DNA of 5,470 nt, taken from positions 1 through 5,470 of the forward strand of contig MHTO01000012.1 of the NCBI GenBank assembly GCA_001823105.1, given 5' to 3'. Below, piece after piece: positions 1-5,469 of the stretch. How positions within the stretch are numbered: the first letter of the stretch is position 1; each line of letters begins with the position of its first letter. Position numbers and translations under genes: made by a program. The notes under the pieces were generated by a model. That model was not told where the DNA came from. It did no database searches and saw only the letters and a list, made by a program, of their open reading frames with translations. This stretch comes from Candidatus Wildermuthbacteria bacterium GWA2_46_15. GTDB lineage: Bacteria > Patescibacteriota > Minisyncoccia > Minisyncoccales > GWA2-46-15.

Positions 1-2
1 CG

Positions 3-749
3 ACCTTGAAGACCAACATCATGGGCACCATCAACGTGCTCGAGGCGTCGCGCCTTTCGCCCACAGTCAAACGTGTGCTCGTGGCCTCATCCGACAAGGC
101 GTACGGCGCCCAGCCCATCCTCCCGTACTCCGAGGAGGCGTCGCTGAATGGCCGCCATCCGTATGACGTTTCCAAATCCTGCACTGACCTGATCGCGCAG
201 ATGTATTTTTACACCTTCAAACTGCCGGTGTGCGTGACGCGCTGCGGCAACCTGTACGGCCCGGGTGACCTTAACTTCAACCGCGTGGTGCCAGAGACGA
301 TCAAGAACGCGCTCGAGGGCAAGCCGTTGCAGGTGCGCACTGACGGCACCTTTGTGCGCGACTATTTCTTTGTGAAAGATGCCGCGAACGGCTACCTCAC
401 GATTGCCGAAAACATGGATAAGCCGGACGTCGTGGGCCAGGCGTTCAACCTTTCGACCGGCAACCGGTATACCGTGCTCGACATCGCCAGCCGCGTGCTT
501 GCCGCCGTGGGCCGCCCGGATCTGACGCCAATCATCTTGAACCAGGCCAAGGCCGAGATCCACGACCAGACGCTTTCGAGCGCCAAGGCCGCGCGCCTCC
601 TCAGCTGGTCGCCGAAGTACACGGTTGACGAGGGCCTTGCCGAAACCGTTGCCTGGTACCGCGCGTATTTCTCTCATTCCCCGAGCGAGGCCGCAGGCCG
701 AGTCGAGGGGCTCGTCTCTTCTCCGAGCGGGGAAGCGCTGATGTCGTAG
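3..749 (+). CDS. NAD-dependent epimerase/dehydratase (nucleotide-sugar 4,6-dehydratase-like), 5' truncated
   Basis: This is the C-terminal part of an extended short-chain dehydrogenase; the N-terminal Rossmann glycine motif lies upstream of the window. The reading frame is open at the left edge (Thr-Leu-Lys-Thr-Asn...), so the TTG at 6 is not a true start. Visible family marks are SSDKAYG (87-107, the Ser/Thr active-site strand), YDVSK (162-176, the catalytic Tyr-xxx-Lys), RCGNLYGPGD (240-269, sugar-nucleotide side) and the downstream RDYFFVKDAANGYL segment. The SSDKAYG and GNxxGxGD patterns are closest to CDP-glucose or GDP-mannose 4,6-dehydratases. Such enzymes make 4-keto-6-deoxy sugar nucleotides in the cytoplasm for surface polysaccharides; the exact substrate is inferred only weakly. 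Recognisable homology ends near AWYRAYF. The last ~23 residues are encoded by a palindromic repeat (676-710) and flanking sequence. The gene is GC-rich, unlike the genes after 2958. Confidence 0.88.
   Translation, partial: TLKTNIMGTINVLEASRLSPTVKRVLVASSDKAYGAQPILPYSEEASLNGRHPYDVSKSCTDLIAQMYFYTFKLPVCVTRCGNLYGPGDLNFNRVVPETIKNALEGKPLQVRTDGTFVRDYFFVKDAANGYLTIAENMDKPDVVGQAFNLSTGNRYTVLDIASRVLAAVGRPDLTPIILNQAKAEIHDQTLSSAKAARLLSWSPKYTVDEGLAETVAWYRAYFSHSPSEAAGRVEGLVSSPSGEALMS
676..710. repeat. REP-like palindromic element, copy 1, inside the dehydratase 3' end
   Basis: An imperfect hairpin has arms CCCCGAG-CGAGGCC (from 679) and GGCCGAG-T-CGAGGGG (to 710) around a GCA loop. The paired parts are CCCC/GGGG, single G-C pairs and GGCC/GGCC, interrupted by two tandem G.A mismatches and a bulged T. 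It shares its ends, ATTCCCCGAGC (676-686) and GTCGAGGGG (702-710), with the element at 756-777, but the centre differs. It is in frame in the upstream gene and encodes SPSEAAGRVEG. Dispersed GC-rich palindromes of this sort are common in environmental bacterial genomes; membership in a named family is not shown here. Confidence 0.65.
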
Positions 750-755
750 TCGTTT

Positions 756-777
756 ATTCCCCGAGCCTGTCGAGGGG
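756..777. repeat. REP-like palindromic element, copy 2 (short-centre variant)
   Basis: Starting 7 bases after the dehydratase stop, this element has the same ends as copy 1 (ATTCCCCGAGC at 756-766 and GTCGAGGGG at 769-777) but a two-base CT centre between them. It can fold with CCC/GGG and CGA/TCG pairing around a GCCTG loop. The CGAGCCTGTCGA-type core resembles a very widespread intergenic palindrome. It may act as a transcript-end hairpin for the upstream gene, though no T run follows. Confidence 0.6.
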
Positions 778-788
778 TGCGTTTCTCT

Positions 789-817
789 CGTCATTGCGAG
801 CGAAGCGAAGCAATCTC
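789..817. repeat. CATTGCGAG/AAGCAATCTC palindromic repeat
   Basis: This is a third, different short palindrome. Perfect ATTGC (793-797) and GCAAT (810-814) arms enclose a GAGCGAAGCGAA centre. The centre contains GCGAAGC (800-806), a heptamer known to form an unusually stable DNA mini-hairpin. Sequences of the form GTCATTGCGAG...GAAGCAATCTC are found as dispersed intergenic repeats in many unrelated bacterial genomes (general knowledge, not searched here). It lies between the dehydratase and the hicB remnant. Confidence 0.65.
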
Positions 818-857
818 CTCGTGCGTCGTCTGCGAATCCCTGCTAAACTGACCTTGT

Positions 858-1145
858 ATGCAAAAAGACATTTCCCTTAACCTCCCTGTTTTCATTACAA
901 AATAGGGCCGGCGGTTTGTCGCCTATACGCCCGCGCTTGATATCTCGACTTCCGGCACATCGGAGAAAGACGCAAAGAAAAAGTTTGGCGAACTCGTCAG
1001 CTTGTTTCTTGAGGAAATTCTTGAGGCTGGGACCGTGGACGATGTCCTTTCGGAGCTGGGATGGAGGAAGCGGGAAAAGAAATGGATGCCACCGAAAGTC
1101 GTCTCTTCGCATTACGTTGCCTTTCCGATTCCTGTGTTGACCTAG
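858..1145 (+). pseudogene. hicB: HicB-family antitoxin, interrupted by an in-frame TAG
   Basis: Read from ATG 858, the frame gives MQKDISLNLPVFITK, then TAG at 903-905, then GRRFVAYTPALDISTSG and on to a second TAG at 1143-1145, 95 codons in all. The pattern [E]GxxFVAxxPALDIxTxG, then a Lys-rich helix and FLEEILEAG, is the HicB partial RNase H-like fold. HicB binds and neutralises the HicA mRNA interferase and usually represses its own operon. The TAG sits where the family commonly has Glu (EG), so a single G-to-T change in GAG is the simplest explanation. No in-frame ATG lies near enough downstream to rescue the fold; the next is at Met in WMPPK near the C-terminus. TAG ends several neighbouring genes, so recoding is unlikely. 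TGcTAAACT at 841-849 could be an extended -10 giving a nearly leaderless transcript, but this is weak. The next gene is a HicA remnant 4 bases downstream. Confidence 0.82.
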
Positions 1146-1149
1146 CAGT

Positions 1150-1381
1150 ATGCCGCGGATTACGGCTGTGCACTGGAAAGAATTCGAGAAGTTTCTTTTC
1201 AGCGTCGGATGCGAATTCAAGAGGGAAAAAGGCGACCATCGGGTCTATTGGAAAGAGGGAATGATCCGACCGGTCATTATCCCTCGGGATACAAGCCTGC
1301 CAGTGCCTATCATTCTTACTTAATAACTTGCGTACATTGGGAGTTTCCCGAGAGGAATACTTGAAGTTTTTGGACAAATAG
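1150..1381 (+). pseudogene. hicA: HicA-family mRNA interferase toxin, frameshifted near its C-terminus
   Basis: ATG 1150 opens a 57-residue frame that ends at TAA 1321-1323. It shows the HicA dsRBD-like fold: an N-terminal helix (HWKEFEKFLFSVGCEF), then KREKGDHRVYWKEG with the expected catalytic His at residue 30, then the strand RPVIIPRDTSLPVPIIL. The usual C-terminal helix appears in the +1 frame from 1322 as NNLRTLGVSREEYLKFLDK and ends at TAG 1379-1381. One extra T in ACTTAATAAC (about 1320-1321) explains the break; without it the protein would be 76 residues, normal for this family. HicA cleaves mRNA on ribosomes. The truncated product keeps the His but loses the last helix, so it is probably inactive (inference). 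The start lies 4 bases after the hicB stop, as in a coupled hicBA operon. A +1 ribosomal frameshift or a sequencing error is the alternative. Confidence 0.85.
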
Positions 1382-1386
1382 GTTTT

Positions 1387-1415
1387 AAAAGAGGAGGCCC
1401 GCAAGGGTCTCTTTT
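1387..1415 (+). terminator. Rho-independent terminator-like hairpin after hicA
   Basis: AAAAGAG (1387-1393) pairs with CTCTTTT (1409-1415). After a 3-base bulge, GCCC (1397-1400) pairs with GGGT (1405-1408) around a GCAA tetraloop of GNRA type. The T run is only four bases and forms part of the stem, so the terminator may be weak or bidirectional. It starts 5 bases after the frameshift-corrected hicA stop and would separate hicBA from the hsd genes. Confidence 0.6.
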
Positions 1416-1429
1416 GGTAAAAGGAATGC

Positions 1430-1458
1430 TTGATTTTATAAGGCGAAACGCGCATTAT
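1430..1458 (+). promoter_or_regulatory. Putative sigma70-type promoter for the hsd genes
   Basis: TTGATT (1430-1435) and CATTAT (1453-1458) are separated by 17 bases, each matching 4 of 6 consensus positions. They lie just after the hicA terminator and about 45 bases before the ATG of hsdM at 1504. Transcription would start near 1465. This is inferred from position and similarity only. Confidence 0.35.
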
Positions 1459-1503
1459 TGAACGAAAGCCTTCTTGATTAGCCGTTTTGAAATCCGATAC
1501 CTT

Positions 1504-2958
1504 ATGTTCGAGCAAGCATTCAAAAATATCGATAACATCCTCCACACGGATTCCGGCTCTGCCACGGAATTGGATTACATCGAGCAAACCTCATGGATTC
1601 TCTTTTTGAAGTATCTGGACGATTTGGAACAGACGAAAAAGACCGAAGCCACATTGGCCGGAAAGAAATACGAGTTTATTCTTGATCCGAAATTTCGTTG
1701 GGATGGATGGGCTTGTCCAAAAGATGCAACCGGCAAACTAGACCATCACAAGGCGCTTGATGGGGATGATTTGAAAGATTTCGTCGATCAACAGTTATTT
1801 CCGCATTTCAAAAAGTTTAAGGCCGAAGAGCCGAACACGATCGAATACAAGATTGGCGAGATTTTTAGCGAGTTGAAAAACAAGATTTCGAGCGGTTATA
1901 AACTACGAGAGATTTTGAATATCGTGGACGGGATGCATTTCCGACATTACGAGGAAAAGCACGAGCTCTCGCATCTCTACGAAGACAAAATCAAGAAAAT
2001 GGGAAACGCCGGCCGGAACGGTGGAGAGTATTACACGCCACGTCCATTGATTCGGACGATTATTAAAGTTGTTGCCCCGAAAATTGGTGAAAAGATTTAC
2101 GACGGTGCCTGCGGATCTGCGGGATTCTTGGTTGAGGCTTACGATTATTTGACCCAGAACCAGTCAGCGCTTTCTTCGAACCAGATGGAAACCCTGCAGA
2201 ACAAGACGTTTTACGGCAAAGAGATCAAATCTCTGGCGTACATCATCGGGATCATGAACATGATCCTGCACGGGATCGAAGCACCGAATATTCGGCACAT
2301 GAATACACTGGCCGAGAACATTAACGATATTCAGGAAAAAGATCGGTTCGACGTGATTCTTGCCAATCCGCCGTTTGGTGCAGGGATCGGACGCGAGATC
2401 CAGCAGAACTTTCCAATCAAAACCAGTGAGACCGCATTCCTGTTCCTCCAACATTTCATCAAGATTTTGAAAGCCGGCGGCCGGGCTGGGATCGTGATCA
2501 AAAATACATTTCTGTCGAACACCGACAACGCCTCGGTTTCGTTGCGCAAGCTGTTGCTCGAAAGTTGCAATCTTCACTCGGTTCTTGATTTGCCAGGCGG
2601 CGCTTTTCAGGGTGCTGGTGTAAAAACCGTTGTCTTGTTTTTCGAAAAAGGCGCACCAACTAAAAATGTTTGGTTTTATCAACTTAACCTCCCTCGTAAC
2701 CTCGGCAAAACGAATCCGCTGAACGAAAAAGATCTGGCAGAATTCGTGGAATTGCAAAAAACAAAAGCCGACAGCGAAAATTCGTGGAGTGTTGATGTCA
2801 AAGATGTCGATCAAACGACTTTTGATTTGTCCGTAAAGAATCCGAGCAGGGGCGGGGAAGTTACTCTTCGAGAACCGAAGGAAATTTTGGAGGAGATGAA
2901 AAAGTTGGATGAGGAAAATTCAAAAATACTTGTTGATATTAAAAATATGGTGGGCTAG
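1504..2958 (+). CDS. hsdM: Type I restriction-modification system DNA methyltransferase subunit HsdM
   Basis: This 484-residue protein transfers methyl groups from S-adenosylmethionine to adenine N6 in the bipartite target chosen by HsdS, as part of an M2S1 (or R2M2S1) complex. The HsdM N-terminal helical domain begins at the start (MFEQAFKNIDNIL, then ELDYIEQTSWILFLKYLDDLE). The conserved GGEYYTPR is at residues 173-180, the SAM-binding motif I DGACGSAGF at 200-208 and the catalytic motif NPPF at 288-291. The C-terminus ends in a charged helix (EEMKKLDEENSKILVDIKNM). ATG 1504 is preferred over the in-frame TTG at 1474 because MFEQAFKNID is where family members normally begin; the ten upstream codons (ISRFEIRYL...) add nothing recognisable. 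No clear Shine-Dalgarno site is visible. The gene is full length and has no missing motif. Fifteen bases separate it from the next gene, so co-transcription is likely. Confidence 0.95.
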   Translation: MFEQAFKNIDNILHTDSGSATELDYIEQTSWILFLKYLDDLEQTKKTEATLAGKKYEFILDPKFRWDGWACPKDATGKLDHHKALDGDDLKDFVDQQLFPHFKKFKAEEPNTIEYKIGEIFSELKNKISSGYKLREILNIVDGMHFRHYEEKHELSHLYEDKIKKMGNAGRNGGEYYTPRPLIRTIIKVVAPKIGEKIYDGACGSAGFLVEAYDYLTQNQSALSSNQMETLQNKTFYGKEIKSLAYIIGIMNMILHGIEAPNIRHMNTLAENINDIQEKDRFDVILANPPFGAGIGREIQQNFPIKTSETAFLFLQHFIKILKAGGRAGIVIKNTFLSNTDNASVSLRKLLLESCNLHSVLDLPGGAFQGAGVKTVVLFFEKGAPTKNVWFYQLNLPRNLGKTNPLNEKDLAEFVELQKTKADSENSWSVDVKDVDQTTFDLSVKNPSRGGEVTLREPKEILEEMKKLDEENSKILVDIKNMVG

Positions 2959-2973
2959 ACGGGTAGTAAACGT

Positions 2974-3691
2974 ATGAAAGAATTAGATCAAGCCTTCGAA
3001 GCCAAAGATGGGGACATGATTGAAGCAAAAAAAATATCATTTTTGTTTAAGGTTGATTCGTTGCAGCAGCTCATTCTGCAAAGATATCAAGCATTGACTA
3101 CAATTAGCACCATCGGTTTTGCTATCGTTGGAATTGTTATTTCGACACGTAGCGATCTTCTAGAAAGTTCAATTTTGGCCTTTATCCGCTATTTTATTTG
3201 TTGGAGTTGCATTAGTTGGTCTGGGGCGATTGCTATATTTAATTCGGGATGACATAAATGGTTTGACTAAAAGAATTGAAGAATTGCCAAATGAGGATTG
3301 GAGCAAACCTTTTGTAAAAAAAGATTTTAAAGCAGATTGGTGGCCAGAAACTTTGTATTTTTTTCTTGTAGTGGGAATGGTTGTGTTCGGGTTGTCTTTT
3401 TTGACTAATTTTACAAGTATGAATATTTTTCTTTTTAGTCTTCATAACATCGTAGATACTTTCAGTATCCTTTTTAATTTTTTGGGTAGCATTTTCTTTG
3501 CATCTAGCTTATTTATCTCGAAACAAACGGCACTTAAATTGGGTACATCAAGATATTGCGGAGAAACAGAAGAAGAAAATTTAAAACTGCCGGCAGTCAG
3601 GGACAGATTAGATCAAAGAAATTGGGGAATCGCGGGCGCAGTATCAATTTCTGTAGGGTTGATCCTGCAGTTTTCATCTAGATTTTTATGA
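2974..3691 (+). pseudogene. Multi-pass membrane protein of unknown function, split by an apparent frameshift
   Basis: ATG 2974 opens a 92-codon frame with a soluble N-terminus (about 39 residues) and a first membrane helix (ALTTISTIGFAIVGIVIS, residues 40-57). It then loses its membrane character and stops at 3250-3252. The next frame, open from 3164, carries AILFVGVALVGLGRLLYLI followed by charged residues, which is clearly the expected second helix. Dropping one C at 3186-3187 joins them into a 238-residue protein with about five helices: two in a hairpin, a charged loop (RDDINGL...KADWW), helices near 3351-3413 and 3460-3520, a second charged loop, and a last helix at 3621-3690. Charged loops after helices 2 and 4 suggest both face the cytoplasm. 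The gene ends in an ATGA overlap with the next one. The family is not recognised. A two-helix hairpin beside a restriction locus recalls membrane effectors of defence systems, but no signature proves this. The downstream half could be made separately from TTG 3230. Confidence 0.6.
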
Positions 3692-4209
3692 GTTTGCAAA
3701 TAGAAAAGACTAACAAACATGAGCGATATTTTTTTGATACCCCAGTTTTTAGGTGCGGAAAGGAAAGATGGAATCTTGAACAAGAGGATCAAAAAAGAAA
3801 ATTTGTTCAAAATATTGTAGGAAAGAACAAAGAAATTGCAAAACATGAAATTGATTTTGTCGAGAAATATTTTCGAACTAAACGGGCATCGTATTTTTAT
3901 GGTGAAATGGTCGGAATGATTAGATTGTATGCTCTGAGCCAACAGATCAGAGGTGAATTATTTTTTGTGGAGCAAAGAATTTCTAAAAGTTTAAAGAATA
4001 AAAAGTGGAAGTATTTCGGTAAACTTTTTGAGTTTATGATATTTGAGACGTTTACAAACCGAATTATTTTCGGATTAATCTTAAAAAGATTACGAGAAGA
4101 AAATCAGAAGGATCTATTGAAAAATAGATTTATAGACATCGAAGCTTTTGACCACTCTGGAAAATATATTGATTATTTGAGAATTGCCAATTTCCATGAG
4201 ACTTTATGA
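3688..4209 (+). CDS. Hypothetical lysine-rich protein encoded between hsdM and hsdS
   Basis: A 173-residue protein not recognised as any known family. It is rich in Lys, Arg, Glu, Phe and Tyr, with no signal peptide or clear membrane span; the most hydrophobic stretch (FEFMIFETFTNRIIFGLIL, around residues 112-130) is broken by polar residues and looks amphipathic. It appears mostly helical and probably cytoplasmic. Its ATG overlaps the membrane-protein stop (ATGA, 3688-3691) and its stop overlaps the hsdS start (ATGA, 4206-4209). It is therefore probably translated by coupling in the hsd operon. That position suggests a role linked to the membrane protein or to the Type I enzyme, such as an accessory or regulatory partner, but this rests on context only. 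Its base composition (27-28% GC in the 3961-4080 lines) is the lowest in the window, which hints at a separate origin. Confidence 0.75.
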   Translation: MSLQIEKTNKHERYFFDTPVFRCGKERWNLEQEDQKRKFVQNIVGKNKEIAKHEIDFVEKYFRTKRASYFYGEMVGMIRLYALSQQIRGELFFVEQRISKSLKNKKWKYFGKLFEFMIFETFTNRIIFGLILKRLREENQKDLLKNRFIDIEAFDHSGKYIDYLRIANFHETL

Positions 4210-5384
4210 AAACCTGGCAAACAAAAAAACTTAGGGAAATTTGTGTTGTTGTTGGTGGTGGAACACCAAAAACAGGGATAAAAAAATATTGGGATGGGGG
4301 TTTATTTTGGATTACACCAAAAGATCTCGGTAAACTTAAAAATTTTGAGATTTCAGCAACAGAACGGAAAATCTCGAAAGAAGGTCTTAAAAATTCCTCA
4401 GCTAAATTATTACCAACCGGATCAGTAATTCTGTCTTCACGCGCTCCGATTGGGTATGTCGCGATCAATAACCTTGAAATAGCAACAAATCAGGGATGTC
4501 GTAGTTTCGTTTGTAACAAGGAAATTTATAATAAATATCTTTACTTTTTTTTCGTTTCTAACACTGAATATCTAAATTCGCTCGGTGGAGGAACAACTTT
4601 TAAAGAAGTTTCCGGATCAAAATTAAAAGAAATTGAGGTTCCTCTTCCGTCCATTTCCGAACAACACCGCATTGTGAAAATTTTGGATGAGGTTTTTGAG
4701 GGGGTGGCGAAGGCAAAGGAAAATGCGGAAAAAAATTTGCAGAATACCAAGGATCTTTTTGAATCGTATTTGCAAGGTATTTTTGCGAAACCTGGGGAGG
4801 GATGGACGGAGAAACAAGTTGACGAGATTTGCAATGTTGAATATGGATACACTGAGAAGGCTAAGAGTCGCGGCGATTACAGATTCGTCAGGATCACCGA
4901 TACAGATAAAAATGGTTTGTTGATGAGCACTGGTAAGATGTATGTTGATTCATTTTTTGACGCTGAGAAGTATCTTTTGGAAGAAGGAGATTTATTGATG
5001 GCCAGGACAGGTGCTTCAGCCGGCAATGTTTTGTTGTTCGAGGGTGACGAAAAAGCAGTGTTTGCTTCTTATCTTATAAGGTTGAAATTTAAAAAAGAAG
5101 TTTTGAGCAAACTTTATTGGTATTTTTCGAAATCTCCACTTTATTGGAATCAAGTCAGACAACTATCTGCCGGTTCGGCTCAACCCCAGTTCAATGGGGG
5201 TGCATTAAAGCAAATCGTTCTTGTTTTCCCAGAGTCTCTTTCAGAACAAAAAACTATCGTCGCGAAGCTGGATAAGCTTTCGGCCGAGACGAAAAAACTG
5301 GAGGGGATTTATGAGAAAAAACTAGCGGATTTGGAAGAACTCAAAAAATCGGTTTTAAAGAAGGCTTTTGCTGGGGAGTTGTAG
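4206..5384 (+). CDS. hsdS: Type I restriction-modification specificity subunit HsdS
   Basis: This 392-residue protein recognises the two halves of the Type I target and holds two HsdM subunits. It has the standard layout of target-recognition domain 1 (about 1-147, with GGGTPKTGIKKYWDGGLFW and KDLGK near the start), central conserved helix 1 (about 148-198, LPSISEQHRIVKILDEVF...), TRD2 (about 200-340, with GDLLMARTGASAGN and SAGSAQPQFN), and C-terminal conserved helix 2 (342-392, ESLSEQKTIVAKLDKL...LKKAFAGEL). The half-repeat is visible in TWQTKKLREIC at the N-terminus and GWTEKQVDEIC after the first helix. The protein looks intact and of normal length, so the target would be a bipartite sequence; which one cannot be read. 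Its ATG overlaps the upstream stop, so translation likely depends on the preceding gene. It ends with TAG and is followed by palindromic DNA. Confidence 0.94.
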   Translation: MKTWQTKKLREICVVVGGGTPKTGIKKYWDGGLFWITPKDLGKLKNFEISATERKISKEGLKNSSAKLLPTGSVILSSRAPIGYVAINNLEIATNQGCRSFVCNKEIYNKYLYFFFVSNTEYLNSLGGGTTFKEVSGSKLKEIEVPLPSISEQHRIVKILDEVFEGVAKAKENAEKNLQNTKDLFESYLQGIFAKPGEGWTEKQVDEICNVEYGYTEKAKSRGDYRFVRITDTDKNGLLMSTGKMYVDSFFDAEKYLLEEGDLLMARTGASAGNVLLFEGDEKAVFASYLIRLKFKKEVLSKLYWYFSKSPLYWNQVRQLSAGSAQPQFNGGALKQIVLVFPESLSEQKTIVAKLDKLSAETKKLEGIYEKKLADLEELKKSVLKKAFAGEL

Positions 5385-5391
5385 CTTGGCG

Positions 5392-5408
5392 TTCTATTCT
5401 AAATAGAA
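5392..5408. repeat. Short perfect hairpin after hsdS
   Basis: TTCTATT (5392-5398) and AATAGAA (5402-5408) are perfect 7-base arms around a CTA loop, starting 8 bases after the hsdS stop. The stem is AT-rich and no T run follows, so a terminator role is doubtful. It directly abuts the larger palindrome at 5409. Confidence 0.65.
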
Positions 5409-5469
5409 ATGCGACATAGCGTAGACTGTTAGGTATCTAACCCCCTAACATTCCCGTGTTATGTCGCAT
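5409..5469. repeat. Nested inverted repeat downstream of hsdS (possible recombination or element end site)
   Basis: Outer arms ATGCGACATA (5409-5418) and TATGTCGCAT (5460-5469) match perfectly over 10 bases. Inner arms TGTTAGG (5427-5433) and CCTAACA (5444-5450) match over 7. The unpaired stretches between outer and inner arms are 8 and 9 bases. The right side also contains TAACA-TTCCCG-TGTTA (5446-5461), two 5-base inverted arms around a 6-base spacer, a layout like tyrosine-recombinase core sites. The whole can be read as two inverted copies of one ~25-base site. Its role is unknown. Confidence 0.6.

Noticed and set aside
87..794. Long minus-strand open frame opposite the dehydratase
   Set aside because: It is an antisense shadow in GC-rich DNA; its translation is Arg/His-rich with no recognisable domain, while the + strand has clear family motifs.
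676..817. CRISPR array
   Set aside because: The repeats differ in length and centre, are not evenly spaced, and there are no unique spacers or cas genes.
903..905. Reassigned TAG (amber read as an amino acid) to explain the hicB stop
   Set aside because: TAG ends the dehydratase, hsdM, hsdS and the restored hicA exactly where the families should end, so recoding is not supported.
1474..1503. TTG at 1474 as the hsdM start
   Set aside because: HsdM proteins typically begin at the MFEQAFKNID segment, which ATG 1504 supplies; the extra ten codons show no family similarity.
843..1587. Minus-strand and alternative + frames across the hicBA area
   Set aside because: Their translations lack family features, whereas the + frames at 858 and 1150 give recognisable HicB and HicA folds.
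2164..2814. Minus-strand open frame inside hsdM
   Set aside because: It lies opposite intact catalytic motifs of HsdM and shows no domain of its own.
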